Below, one piece after another: positions 1 through 8,896 of a stretch of DNA of 64,000 nt. The number at the start of each line of letters is the position of its first letter. Position 1 is the first letter of the stretch. The position numbers and the translations under genes are program-made. Under the pieces are notes generated by a model, which saw nothing but the letters and a program-made list of their open reading frames with translations, was not told the origin of the DNA and searched no databases. Source of the stretch: Sagittula sp048553715 (GTDB lineage: Bacteria > Pseudomonadota > Alphaproteobacteria > Rhodobacterales > Rhodobacteraceae); the NCBI RefSeq assembly GCF_048553715.1, contig NZ_JBLZNC010000007.1, positions 124,001-188,000 of the forward strand, in the 5' to 3' direction.

Positions 1-1
1 G

Positions 2-979
2 GTTCTCCAGGAACCGCTGGAGCAGGCTGCTGCGCTGATGAAAGCTGAAGAGGCCGACAGTGCGGTCCCCGCGCTTGGCCGAAAGGCTGCGGCGCTCAAA
101 CGGCAAGTGAACGACGTCGAAGCCATCGCCTTCTTCGGCGATGTGCCGATCACCGCTGTCACGAAAGAAAGACAGAGAGAATTCTTCGCGTGGATGAGCC
201 GGTTGCCGAAGATTCATGGCAAAGGTCATGGACGGAACCGTTACACGAGCAAATCGCGCGCGCAGACCAGAAAGATGCTGCGATCATCGAGGCGCTGCGG
301 GGCACCACCAAAATTTCGCGCGCAGAAAAGCGCGCTGTGCTGGCTGAGAAGCTCACACCGCGTCTGACGTTGACGACCCTGCGCCGTGATCGCGATGCCT
401 TGAACAGGATGTTCAAGGCGGCCGTGGAACTTGGCGTTCCGAAGGTCGACGCGCTGACGTACAAGGACGTCGATCGCGTGCTGCACTGCGAAGTACCCGA
501 CGACGATCTCTACGTACGGGTCACGAAAGCGAAATCACGCAAGCCATGGTCGCAAGAGCGTCTGGCGGCGCTGCTGACCTCACCGCTCTACACTGGCTCG
601 GCCTCCAAGCATCGGCGCTGGCAGCGCGGGAAAGTGGTCACGCGGGACGCAGTCTATTGGGTGCCGCTGTTCGTCATGTCGCTCGGCACGCGGATCGAAG
701 AAATCCTGTTTTTGAAGCGGAAGGATATTCTGTTCCGTAACGGGGTCTTCTGCGTCTCGATCAATTCGACGGCCGACAGCCCGGGCAAGACAACAGATGC
801 AAAACGTATCCTGCCGCTGCCGCAAGTCATGCTGGACTTGGGGTTCGTCGACTGGTGGAAGTCGCTGCCGGACAGCCATGGGGTACTGCTGTTCCCGGAG
901 GTCGCGCGCAGAACAGAGTCCGGCGACGTGTCCAGCGCCTTTGGCAAGAGCCTGTCGCGCATTCTGAACCATCTCGATT
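2..979 (+). pseudogene. Tyrosine recombinase (phage-type integrase), frameshifted and truncated
   Basis: The first part, from the window edge to about 245, reads in one frame with the integrase core-binding pattern (FFGDVPITAVTKE, then LPKIHGKGHGRNRY). From about 247 the homologous reading continues in another frame (EQIARADQKDAAIIEALR), so a frameshift lies near 236-255. The second part reaches the catalytic domain and shows the first active-site arginine in SLGTRIEEILFLKRKDI. The HxxR and tyrosine motifs are missing because the reading is cut at about 980, where the end of an IS3-type element begins. The gene also runs off the left edge. It was probably the integrase of an integrated element and cannot now be functional. 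Confidence 0.75.
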
Positions 980-1212
980 TGAACCGCTCCGGGTTTGCCG
1001 GAGGCTCCAACTCTTGAGTAGGATGGAGCATCATGAGCAAAACCACGAACAAGTTTTCCCCTGAGGTGCGCGAACGCGCCGTGCGGATGGTTCTCGGCAA
1101 CGAGGGCGGGCATGGCTCTCGTTGGCAGGCTATCACGTCGATCTCTGCCAAGATCGGATGTTCGGCGAACACGCTGAACGACTGGGTCCAGAAGGCTGAG
1201 GTGGACAGCGGC
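980..1212 (+). mobile_element. Left-end remnant of an IS3-family insertion sequence
   Basis: The stretch starts with a GC-rich IS-end-like sequence (tgaaccgctccgggtttgcc at 980-999). It leads with the usual short spacing into the start of an OrfA transposase at 1033. Everything from the middle of OrfA onward is absent, including OrfB and the right inverted repeat. The element has inserted into the integrase gene and was then deleted on its right side, with the breakpoint near 1213. I could not find the matching right end in this window. Confidence 0.65.
1033..1212 (+). pseudogene. IS3-family transposase OrfA, 5' fragment
   Basis: About 60 residues match the N-terminal helix-turn-helix domain of IS3-family OrfA proteins: KFSPEVRERAVRMV followed by the WQAITSISAKIGCSANTLNDWV recognition segment and KAEVDSG. 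Family members normally continue with a leucine-zipper stretch (ALERENRELRQAN type) and end near 90-100 residues. Here that homology stops after KAEVDSG at about 1212. The remaining in-frame reading runs into the 3' flank of the TRAP gene on the other strand and is not transposase. It is non-functional. Confidence 0.7.
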
Positions 1213-1238
1213 CATTGGCCGAAGTGGCCCACGGTTGG

Positions 1239-2546
1239 TTATACCGCCGCGGGCATGACCAGCTTCGGCAACCAAAGCGTCAGTTCGGGGATCAGCATCA
1301 CCAGCAACAGCACGATCAGCATGGGGATCAGGATGATCACCACATCGCGCAGCACCTGCGTCACGTTCAACCCACCGATTGCCGAGGCGATCAGCAGGCA
1401 TAACCCGTAGGGCGGCGTGACCAGCCCAAAAGCCAGCGAGATGATCCCGATCATGGCAAAGACCATTGGATGCATGCCCGCGTCTGCTGCCACGGGCATC
1501 AGTACCGTGCCAAGGATGATGATGGTCGGGATGGCGTCGATGAACAACCCGAACAGCAAAAACAGGGCTGCGATGATCAAAGCCGTGCCGAAGAGTCCGA
1601 CGTCGTGATAGGTCAATGTTTCCACGATCAACGTCGGCACTTTGAAGAAAGCCAGAAGCCAGCCAAAGGCGGTAGCCGTGCCGATAGCAAACAGCGAGAT
1701 CGAGGCGAACCGCCCGGTGTCATAGAAGATCCGGCCCAGATCCCGAAAACTGACAGTACGGTAGACGAACAGCCCAAGGATCATGGCGTACCCTGCGGCG
1801 ATGATGGCGCTTTCCGTTGGTGTCACCACGCCCAGCACGATGCCGCCCACCACAAAGACCGGTGTCAGCAGCGCAAGGATTGACCGGGAAAAGGCGCGCC
1901 AGCCCTCACGCATAGTGGGCCGTCCGGTCGTGGGATAGCCACGGCGCTTGGCGTAGACGTAAACCGTCAGCAACAGCGAACCGCCGATCATCAGGCCCGG
2001 GATCGCGCCAGCCAGAAACAGCGCGCCCACAGAGATCTGCATGACGCCACCCCAAACCACCATCAGGATGCTGGGCGGGATCACCACTCCCATCACCGAT
2101 GAACAGGCGGTGATCGCCACGGCAAAGCGCGTGTCGAACCCTTCGCGCTGCATCGCGGGGATCAGGATTTTGCCGCAGCCTGCGGCATCCGCCGTGGATG
2201 ATCCGGAAATCCCGGCAAACAGCATGGAGACCATGACATTCACATGGCCAAGCCCGCCGGGCAGCCAGCCGGTCAGCACGCGGGCGAGGTCTATTAAACG
2301 GTCGGTGATGCGGCCCGAATTCATCAGGTTTGCCGCCAACAGAAAGAACGGCACCGCCAGCAGGATGAATGAATTGTAGCTTTGGAACATCCGGTCGATC
2401 AGGATGAAGGGCGTCAGCCGCAGGTCCATGACCACCAGTGGCAGCGTTGCCAAGCCCAAGGCAAAGGCCACGGGCACCCTCAAAAGAACCAGCAAAAGAA
2501 AGCCGCCGACAAGGATCGTGCAGGCAAGTCCGGTCGAGACGATCAT
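1239..2546 (-). CDS. dctM: TRAP transporter large permease subunit (DctM family)
   Basis: This 435-residue, highly hydrophobic protein has the family's usual length and about 12 predicted membrane spans. It carries the conserved features of TRAP large subunits, such as NSGRITDRLIDLA, the GISGSSTADAAG segment and VVIPPSILMVVWG. Together with the small permease and binding protein it would drive sodium- or proton-coupled uptake of an organic acid across the inner membrane. It is the last gene of a dctP-dctQ-dctM operon and its start overlaps the dctQ stop by four bases. The C-terminus looks complete even though an IS3 remnant ends only about 27 bases beyond the stop codon. Confidence 0.93.
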   Translation of the reverse strand: MIVSTGLACTILVGGFLLLVLLRVPVAFALGLATLPLVVMDLRLTPFILIDRMFQSYNSFILLAVPFFLLAANLMNSGRITDRLIDLARVLTGWLPGGLGHVNVMVSMLFAGISGSSTADAAGCGKILIPAMQREGFDTRFAVAITACSSVMGVVIPPSILMVVWGGVMQISVGALFLAGAIPGLMIGGSLLLTVYVYAKRRGYPTTGRPTMREGWRAFSRSILALLTPVFVVGGIVLGVVTPTESAIIAAGYAMILGLFVYRTVSFRDLGRIFYDTGRFASISLFAIGTATAFGWLLAFFKVPTLIVETLTYHDVGLFGTALIIAALFLLFGLFIDAIPTIIILGTVLMPVAADAGMHPMVFAMIGIISLAFGLVTPPYGLCLLIASAIGGLNVTQVLRDVVIILIPMLIVLLLVMLIPELTLWLPKLVMPAAV

Positions 2547-3037
2547 TTCACGACCTCCGGGCCAGCACGATATTCTGCCACGGCCTCATACAGCCGCCAG
2601 CCGGCAAAGGCGGCCCAGCTGATCCCGGCGACAGGCACCGCGACATGGGTGATGGCCATGTTCATACGCATCATCACCGAATTCTGGATCGCGCCAAAAC
2701 GGGTGTATTCCACGCCGTACCACGCAAAAAGCAGCCCGAAGACAATCAGCAGGACGAGGACAAAGCCCTTTTGCAGCAGGCGGGCGAAGGGCGCGCGGGC
2801 TTCGGGCAGGACTTCGACGTTGAAATGTGTGCCGTCCCAAACAGCCACCATCGACCCGATCATGACCACCCAGACAAACAGGAACGTGGCCAGTTCTTCG
2901 GTCCAAAGATAGACGGGAATGATCCCGGTGTAGCGGGCTATGATCTGTGCGGCCACGGGCAGGGCCAATAGAAATGTGAGCGCGCCCAAGCACAGGCGCA
3001 ATAAGAAGCAATATCGATCCAACAGGTGGCCGATCAT
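2543..3037 (-). CDS. dctQ: TRAP transporter small permease subunit (DctQ family)
   Basis: This 164-residue protein has four predicted membrane segments. The typical DctQ core YLWTEELATFLFVWVVMIGS sits in the second span. The ATG at 3037 was chosen because a GGAG ribosome-binding site lies just upstream (gaccggagaccacg). Longer readings into the upstream spacer have no such signal. The protein pairs with the large subunit to form the membrane part of the TRAP system and lies between the binding-protein and large-permease genes. A GC hairpin separates it from dctP. Confidence 0.9.
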   Translation of the reverse strand: MIGHLLDRYCFLLRLCLGALTFLLALPVAAQIIARYTGIIPVYLWTEELATFLFVWVVMIGSMVAVWDGTHFNVEVLPEARAPFARLLQKGFVLVLLIVFGLLFAWYGVEYTRFGAIQNSVMMRMNMAITHVAVPVAGISWAAFAGWRLYEAVAEYRAGPEVVK

Positions 3038-3071
3038 CGTGGTCTCCGGTCTAGTCAGCAAAATCAGGGAT

Positions 3072-3098
3072 GCCGCCCCTGCACCGGGCAAGGGCGGC
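3072..3098 (-). other. Intercistronic GC hairpin between dctP and dctQ
   Basis: The arms gccgccc (3072-3078) and gggcggc (3092-3098) are perfect complements around a 13-base loop. No T-run follows on the coding strand. It is more likely a 3'-end stabiliser or partial attenuator that lets the binding-protein message exceed the permease message than a full terminator. Confidence 0.5.
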
Positions 3099-3107
3099 GG
3101 AGCGCGG

Positions 3108-4109
3108 TCACTCCATATCGCGGATCGCAGCCAGCAGGTCGGTCGCGCCCAGCTCGGCAGCATAAGCGTCCTGTACCGGCACGACGAGATCAAGCAGCTT
3201 TTCCCGACCGGCAAATTCGGCGACCTGCACCTGACCGGCATCTGCCATCTGCTGCAGCTTCATCGCGTCTTCGCTGCTTTCGACCTCGCGCCCCAGCGCA
3301 CCGGCCTTGGCACCTGCGTCCAAGACGATCTGCTGCAGCTCTGGAGACAGCTTCTGGAAGGTCTTGTTGGCCATGACCAACGGGCGCACGGTGATCGCGT
3401 GCTTGGTCAACGTGATGTTGGGCGCGACCTCGTAGAATTTTAGGTTCTGAATGGCGGCGGCCTCGTTTTCAAAGCCTGCGATCACGCCGGTCTGGATGGC
3501 GTTGTAGACCTCGTTATAGGCGATGACCGACGGTGCCGCATCAAGGGCCGAGAAGACCTGCGCCTGAATGGGCGCACCCATCACGCGCATCTTGTGTCCG
3601 CTCAGCTCGTCCATATTGGTCACTGGCGCGGATGAGGCAAGGTTGCGTGTGCCGCCTCCGGCATAGCCGATGATCTTGATGTCGGCCTTTTCCAGCAGTT
3701 GCTCTTCCAGCGGGGCCAGCACGTCCGAGGACAAAACCGCGTTCCAGTGGTCTAGGTCGCGGAACAAAAACGGCATGTCCATCAGCGGGATCGACGGTGC
3801 AAAGACGGCCATGTTGGACGGCGCCATCACCGCATAGTCAATTGCGACGCCCTGCTGAAGGAAGGTCACGAAATCGCTTTCGTCCCCCAGCTCACCGTTC
3901 AGGTGCAGTTCGAATGCGACCGCGCCATCTGTCGCCTCGGACACCAACCGTTCAAATTCGCGCAGTGTCTTGGTGTAGGCGTGGTCTTCGTCGAAGAGGC
4001 TCGCGCCGCGCAGGGTCATGTCCTGGGCAATCGCGCCTTGCGCGACGAGCGCCAGACCTGCGGCGGTGCCGATGGTGCGGGTGAAATGCATGAATTTTGT
4101 AAAGGTCAC
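3108..4109 (-). CDS. dctP: TRAP transporter substrate-binding protein (DctP family)
   Basis: This 333-residue periplasmic binding protein has a signal peptide (TIGTAAGLALVAQGAIA, cut after AQ). It carries DctP-family hallmarks such as FELHLNGELGDE near the front, GGGTRNLASS, the LSGHKMRVMGAPIQ segment and AYNEVYNAIQTGVIAGFENE. The GTG at 4109 is preferred because AGGGAGGA lies eight bases upstream. The ATG at 4091, six codons later, has no such site. The protein captures the substrate and delivers it to DctQM. The divergent catabolic genes suggest a sugar acid such as a hexonate or hexuronate, but the ligand cannot be read from the sequence. Confidence 0.92.
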   Translation of the reverse strand: MTFTKFMHFTRTIGTAAGLALVAQGAIAQDMTLRGASLFDEDHAYTKTLREFERLVSEATDGAVAFELHLNGELGDESDFVTFLQQGVAIDYAVMAPSNMAVFAPSIPLMDMPFLFRDLDHWNAVLSSDVLAPLEEQLLEKADIKIIGYAGGGTRNLASSAPVTNMDELSGHKMRVMGAPIQAQVFSALDAAPSVIAYNEVYNAIQTGVIAGFENEAAAIQNLKFYEVAPNITLTKHAITVRPLVMANKTFQKLSPELQQIVLDAGAKAGALGREVESSEDAMKLQQMADAGQVQVAEFAGREKLLDLVVPVQDAYAAELGATDLLAAIRDME

Positions 4110-4267
4110 TGTCTGGTTCCTCCCTCTGGACCTGTCAGGTGATGTTACGACCGGGCGGTTCCTCCCCGAACGGCGTCGGTCGCAGGCGGGCAGGTCGAAT
4201 TCTCCATTCGGATGATTCGTTTGAGCCGCCACAAGCATCAGTGGATCTGATCTAAGAAGATTTTGAA

Positions 4268-4279
4268 CTAGTATACTAG
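4268..4279. promoter_or_regulatory. Palindromic operator between divergent dctP and the Gfo/Idh gene
   Basis: A perfect 12-base palindrome, ctagtatactag, sits in the 251-base AT-richer divergent intergenic region. Its core GTATAC resembles operators of GntR/FCD regulators (T-N-G-T...A-C-N-A), and one such regulator is encoded at 6740-7432. It lies about 80 bases before the start of the plus-strand operon and about 160 before dctP, so one protein could control both. The assignment to that regulator is inference. Confidence 0.5.
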
Positions 4280-4360
4280 AATTTTTTCCGGTCATATGGA
4301 TCCTGAGGGCGCCCAAACATCGCAAGATGTTGATAGGTAAACTAAATTTAGGGAGGAAGC

Positions 4361-5503
4361 ATGTCTGTGTTGAAAGTCCTGATTGCGGGAACGGGTTTCG
4401 CGGCCGAAGGCCATGTCGCGGCGTTCCGCGCCGCAGGGGCCGAGGTGGTGGGGATTGTCGGGCGGACGCCGGATGTTCTTGCGCAAGTGGCCGCGCGCCA
4501 CGGAATTTCATGGTCCGGCACCGATTGGCTGACCGCACTTGAGGTCTGCCAGCCCGATATCGTGAGCATTGCCACACCCGGTGGGGCGCATGCGGTTCCG
4601 ATCCGGCAGGCGTTGGACCACGGCTGCCACGTTTTTTGCGAAAAGCCGCTGGCCCCGGATGCGCCCACCGCGCGGGCGCTGTGGGATCAGGCGCGCAAGG
4701 CGCAGGTCAAAACCGCCTTTGCCGCGAGTTTTCGCTACACGCCGGGGGTGCGTCATGCGGCCCGTCTGGTGGCAGAGGGGGCCATTGGACATCCGACAGA
4801 GGTCGAATGTGTGTCGCACTTCAATCTCGAACGCGGCATTCCCTTTGGCTGGTCACATCGCGCCGAAGAGGGTGGCGGGCGATTGGCGAACAATTTCACG
4901 CATACCTTGGGCATCGTCGAGGCGGTTCTGGGCGGGCGGGTCACATCTGTCTGTGGTGACCTGCGTGATGATCTGAAGCGCGCGCCGATCGTTTCGGGTG
5001 TCCACAACTTTGCCACGCGCCGCGCCCATATCCCTGACAATCTGGACGATCCCGATCTGGAATGGGGCGCGTCCAACGTCGAATGGTCCTACAGCGTACT
5101 TGGGCGGTTGCGCAGCCCGTTGGCGTCGGACAGCGTATCGGTGCTGTTTCGCCACGGCGGTCTGATCCCGCGGTTCAACAAAGACTACATCGCCTTTTAC
5201 GGGGATCGGGGGGCGATCCATCTGGGGGGGCATTACGGCAGCGGGCCACTGAACCTGCACGACGGCACCGGCTGGCGCGAGATCGACACACCCCGCGACA
5301 TTGCCGAGGCCGCGCAGGGCATCAGCGGCGAGACCGAACAGTGCTGGCACCACCTCGCAGGGCTTTTCGTGTCCGATATCCTCGGGGCAGGGGCGGACCC
5401 CTATCCCACCTTTGCCGACGGCTATCATGCGCAAAATATCATCGACACTCTGCGCGCCGGCACCGCATGGACCACGCTTGATCTGCCGGAGGGCCTCGCA
5501 TGA
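4361..5503 (+). CDS. Gfo/Idh/MocA-family NAD(P)-dependent oxidoreductase
   Basis: This 380-residue enzyme has an N-terminal Rossmann nucleotide-binding motif (LIAGTGFAAEGHVAAF, residues about 6-21). The family signature HVFCEKPLAPDAPTA holds the conserved EKP lysine that takes part in catalysis. A C-terminal substrate domain follows. Such enzymes oxidise or reduce hydroxyls of sugars, inositols or sugar acids. A good ribosome-binding site (agggagga) precedes the ATG. The stop overlaps the start of the downstream enolase-superfamily gene by four bases, so the two are translationally coupled and likely act in one pathway fed by the divergent TRAP transporter. The exact substrate is unknown. Confidence 0.87.
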   Translation: MSVLKVLIAGTGFAAEGHVAAFRAAGAEVVGIVGRTPDVLAQVAARHGISWSGTDWLTALEVCQPDIVSIATPGGAHAVPIRQALDHGCHVFCEKPLAPDAPTARALWDQARKAQVKTAFAASFRYTPGVRHAARLVAEGAIGHPTEVECVSHFNLERGIPFGWSHRAEEGGGRLANNFTHTLGIVEAVLGGRVTSVCGDLRDDLKRAPIVSGVHNFATRRAHIPDNLDDPDLEWGASNVEWSYSVLGRLRSPLASDSVSVLFRHGGLIPRFNKDYIAFYGDRGAIHLGGHYGSGPLNLHDGTGWREIDTPRDIAEAAQGISGETEQCWHHLAGLFVSDILGAGADPYPTFADGYHAQNIIDTLRAGTAWTTLDLPEGLA

Positions 5504-6726
5504 AAATCACCGGAGGCAAGGTCTTTGTCGGCGGGCCGGGGCGCAACTACGTCACCCTGAAGCTTATGACAGACGAGGGGGTTTACGGGTTGGGGGATGC
5601 AACGCTCAACAACCGCGAAACCCTGCCCGCGCAGTATCTGTCGGACTATCTGCTGCCAGCGCTCGAAGGGATGGACCCGCGCAACAGCGAGGACATCTGG
5701 CAATTTCTGTATCGCGGGGCCTATTTCCGCCGTGGTCCCATCGCCATGGCCGCATTCGGTGCCATCGACATGGCGCTATGGGACATCAAGGGCAAGCTGG
5801 CGAACATGCCGGTCTATCAGTTGCTGGGCGGGCGCAGCCGTCAGGGCGCAATGGCCTACGCCCATGCCACCGGCGCCGATCTTGAGGAACTGTGCGATCA
5901 GGTCGCGGGATATGTGGCGCAAGGCTATAAGGCCGTCCGCGTGCAGTGCGGCATTCCCGGCATGCCCTCTGCCAGCTATGCCGTGCCCGAAACCAAAGGC
6001 GACAACCGGCACTACATGACGGACTTCTCGGGGGTGCGCCCAAAGGTCGAGACATGGGACAGCGGGCGATATCTGCGATATATGCCCGACGCATTGGCCG
6101 AACTGCGGGCGCGTTTTGGGCCAGAGCTGCATCTGTTGCACGACGTGCATCACCGGCTGACCCCGCGCGAGGCGGCGGGCTTTGCCAAGGCGGTCGAACC
6201 CGCCGATCTGTTCTGGCTGGAGGATCCCACCCCGGCGGAGGATCAAGACGCGCTGCGGCTGATCCGTCATCACGCGACCACGCCAATTGCCATCGGTGAG
6301 GTGTTCAACTCCTTATGGGACTGCAACCGCCTGATCGAAGACGAATTGATCGACTTCATCCGCGTCGCGGTGACCTATGCCGGTGGCATCACACCGGTTC
6401 GCCGCATCGTGGATCTGGCGGGCATGCATCATGTCCGCACGGGCTTTCACGGCGCGCCGAGCCATTCACCGATTTCCATGGCCGCGCAGGCGCATTTGAA
6501 CGTTTGGGCGCCGAACTTTGGCATCCAAGAATATCTGGTGCTGGGCACGCCCGCCTGCGACGCGCTGTTTCCCAGCGATCACCGGATGGAGGACGGCATG
6601 ATCCACGTCAGTGAGGCACCGGGCCTTGGCGTCCACTTCGATGAGCGTGAGGCGGAGCGCTATGACTGGGTGCCCGGCAGTCACCCCGTTGTCCGGCTGG
6701 AGGATGGCACGATGTGGAACTACTAA
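5500..6726 (+). CDS. D-mannonate dehydratase family protein (ManD/RspA, enolase superfamily)
   Basis: This 408-residue protein has the ManD-type N-terminus (VTLKLMTDEGVYGLGDATLN) and a TIM barrel. Visible metal ligands are D215 and H217 in LHDVHHR, E241 in FWLEDP and E267 in AIGEVFN, with H317 in TGFHGAP as a likely acid/base residue. ManD-family enzymes dehydrate D-mannonate or D-gluconate to 2-keto-3-deoxygluconate, but only some members are highly active and others have barely measurable activity. The gene is coupled to the oxidoreductase upstream and sits with a TRAP importer and a GntR regulator. This supports a sugar-acid pathway in the cytoplasm. Which functional subgroup it belongs to is not settled. 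Confidence 0.85.
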   Translation: MKITGGKVFVGGPGRNYVTLKLMTDEGVYGLGDATLNNRETLPAQYLSDYLLPALEGMDPRNSEDIWQFLYRGAYFRRGPIAMAAFGAIDMALWDIKGKLANMPVYQLLGGRSRQGAMAYAHATGADLEELCDQVAGYVAQGYKAVRVQCGIPGMPSASYAVPETKGDNRHYMTDFSGVRPKVETWDSGRYLRYMPDALAELRARFGPELHLLHDVHHRLTPREAAGFAKAVEPADLFWLEDPTPAEDQDALRLIRHHATTPIAIGEVFNSLWDCNRLIEDELIDFIRVAVTYAGGITPVRRIVDLAGMHHVRTGFHGAPSHSPISMAAQAHLNVWAPNFGIQEYLVLGTPACDALFPSDHRMEDGMIHVSEAPGLGVHFDEREAERYDWVPGSHPVVRLEDGTMWNY

Positions 6727-6739
6727 GCGGACCTTTCGA

Positions 6740-7432
6740 TCAGCGGTCTTCGCCGTCGAAGAATTCGGGGTGCCGTGCAAAGATTGCGTCGATGGTGCCA
6801 TCCAGCCGCGCCAGATGCGCTCTGAGCGCGGCAACCGCCTCGTCTGCCGCCCCGGCCTTTACGGCTTCCGCGATCTTGGCGTGGTCGTCCACCAGATCCG
6901 GCATCCGGTCCTCCCGCGCGAGGCCTAACATGCAAAGCCTATCCACCTTGGCTTTTTCAGTCTGGATCACATCGAATGCGTCGTCTGCCTCGGCGATGTG
7001 GCAAAGGGTTTTGTGGAACGCATAGTCGAGTTTCGAGAAAGACGGGTAATCGCCGCAGGCCAGCAGATCGCGCTGATCGGCCAAGGCGCGGTCCAGCGAC
7101 CGGGCTTGGGGCAGTGTACAGCGCTCAGCGGCACGGCGCAGCATTTCGGCCTCGACGGCAAGGCGGATAAGCCGCGCATGGGCGATCGCCCGCATGGAAA
7201 ATTTGCGCACTTCCGTCGCCTTTTGCGGGCGGATCAACAGCAGGTCGAGGTTCGCCAGTCGCGTGAAGGCATCGCGCACAGGCTGACGCGAGACGCCGAA
7301 CCGTTGCGCGACGTCGGCCTCCGAGATTTTCGCCCCCGGTAACAACTTCAGCGTCAGTATCTCGTGATACAGCGCATGTGTAATGCGGTCGACGCTGCCG
7401 CGACGGGTCCATGTGGGGCTTGGCTTCAGCAT
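6740..7432 (-). CDS. GntR-family transcriptional regulator, FCD type
   Basis: This 230-residue protein has an N-terminal winged helix (ISEADVAQRFGVSRQPVRDAFTRL split over residues about 36-60) and an all-helical FCD ligand-binding domain. The DxxxH-type metal/ligand residues are visible around KLDYAFHKTLCHIA and VDDHAKI. A GGAG site precedes the ATG. It is convergent with the ManD gene and 13 bases from it, so it probably senses an intermediate or the substrate of this sugar-acid locus. It may bind the palindrome at 4268-4279. The ligand is not known. Confidence 0.87.
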   Translation of the reverse strand: MLKPSPTWTRRGSVDRITHALYHEILTLKLLPGAKISEADVAQRFGVSRQPVRDAFTRLANLDLLLIRPQKATEVRKFSMRAIAHARLIRLAVEAEMLRRAAERCTLPQARSLDRALADQRDLLACGDYPSFSKLDYAFHKTLCHIAEADDAFDVIQTEKAKVDRLCMLGLAREDRMPDLVDDHAKIAEAVKAGAADEAVAALRAHLARLDGTIDAIFARHPEFFDGEDR

Positions 7433-7543
7433 AATGTCTTCTCCACTTCAGCAGAGATAGCCCGTAAGAAGCCGCCGCGCTACGGTGCTGCGAAAATAAG
7501 ATAAGGCCGTAACGCCGCAGCATGCATCCATCGACAAAAGCGT

Positions 7544-8896
7544 TCAGGCGCGCGGCAAGTCCAGTTGGACCGTCAGCCCCGCGGAGCTGCCCTTCAGTCT
7601 CACAGTGCCATTGTGCCGGTGTATCACCTGTTCCACGATGGCCAGACCCAGCCCCGACCCCTCGCCATTGCGCAATTGAGAAAACCGGCGAAAGGCGGCG
7701 TTTGTCTCGTTTGCGGGGATGCCCACGCCATCGTCCTTGATCAGAACGACGCAACTGTCGCCTTCGGTCAGTGTTCGCACGGCAATGCTGCGCAGGTCTT
7801 GTCCGCCGTGGGTCAACGCGTTTTCCAGCAGATTGACCAACGCCTCGCCCAAAAGGAGCGCATTCCCCATGATCATCTGAGGGTCGGGTGAGGTGTCCAT
7901 GACAAATTCGAGATCTCTGGACAAGGCCTTCGGCGCGAAGCTGCGACAGGTCTCTTCGACAAGCCTGTTGAGATCCAAAGGTTGCATCGGCGTCGCGGTA
8001 TCGTAGCGCAACCGTTCCAGAGACAGCAATTGTTCTGACAGCCGCGCCGACCACCGGGCAGCCTTGACCAGTTCGTGTTGACGTGCGGTGCGCGCCGCAG
8101 GGTCGCCCACATCAGGGAGGCTTTCGGCCAAGGCCAGCACCGCCGCCGCAGGATTGCGAAGCTGATGAGCGGCATCCGAGATGAAGGCTTGGTGCGTTTC
8201 AATGCTGTCTTGCACCTGTCCAAACAGGCGGTTGAGCGTGGAGACGATGCCTGAGACTTCTGTCGGGACAGCGCGGCGGATCGGGCCCAGATCGTCCGGC
8301 GAACGCTGTCGGATAGCATCCTGCAAATCGTTGAGCGGGCGCAGCCCGATTTGCACGCCGAACCAGATCACCAATGCAAGCGCTGCCATCAGACCTGCCA
8401 TGAGTGCCGCAGCCCGTAGTGCAAGTTCCCGCGCAAAGGCCCGACGGTCGCTGACGTGTTGCCAGACCGTGACGACCGTGTCGCCCGACAGGTTGCCGAT
8501 GGTGCGGCTTTCGATCAGGCGCAACACGCGCATTTCTTCGCCGCGGTAGTCGGCGACGTAGTAAAAGGGGACGTCGCGCTCGACGTCTGTTTCGGGACGC
8601 GGAGGGTAGGCGTAACCGGTGACGTAGATGCCGCCCGGGCCGGTGACGTGATAGAACAGCTCGCCACCGCCCGCGTCCGAGATCACACGCCGCGTGCCCG
8701 GCGACAGTGCATCCCCTTCAGAGATCGCCACGTCGCGCGAAATCGCCAGCGCTGCGGACAGCAGGCTTCGGTCGAAAAGTTCCTCTGAGGTGCGCTGTGC
8801 CACCTCGAACCGCCACCAGCCCAACAAAATGGATACCAGAAGCAGCGGCGGCAGGATCACGAGGACCAGCCGCATGCGCAGCGACAGCGCCTTCAT
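7544..8896 (-). CDS. tctE: Sensor histidine kinase, TctE-like
   Basis: This 450-residue kinase has an N-terminal membrane helix (residues about 8-26), a periplasmic sensor region to about 155 and a second membrane helix near 162-182. A HAMP-like linker follows. The H-box phospho-acceptor is H244 in SDAAHQLRNP. The ATP-binding N-box (LVNLLENALTHG), G1 (KDDGVGIP) and G2 (GSGLGLAI) are all present. It is cotranscribed with the response regulator, overlapping its stop by four bases, and divergent from tctC. This is the standard arrangement for two-component control of tricarboxylate transporters, so it probably senses the acid in the periplasm. Confidence 0.88.
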   Translation of the reverse strand: MKALSLRMRLVLVILPPLLLVSILLGWWRFEVAQRTSEELFDRSLLSAALAISRDVAISEGDALSPGTRRVISDAGGGELFYHVTGPGGIYVTGYAYPPRPETDVERDVPFYYVADYRGEEMRVLRLIESRTIGNLSGDTVVTVWQHVSDRRAFARELALRAAALMAGLMAALALVIWFGVQIGLRPLNDLQDAIRQRSPDDLGPIRRAVPTEVSGIVSTLNRLFGQVQDSIETHQAFISDAAHQLRNPAAAVLALAESLPDVGDPAARTARQHELVKAARWSARLSEQLLSLERLRYDTATPMQPLDLNRLVEETCRSFAPKALSRDLEFVMDTSPDPQMIMGNALLLGEALVNLLENALTHGGQDLRSIAVRTLTEGDSCVVLIKDDGVGIPANETNAAFRRFSQLRNGEGSGLGLAIVEQVIHRHNGTVRLKGSSAGLTVQLDLPRA

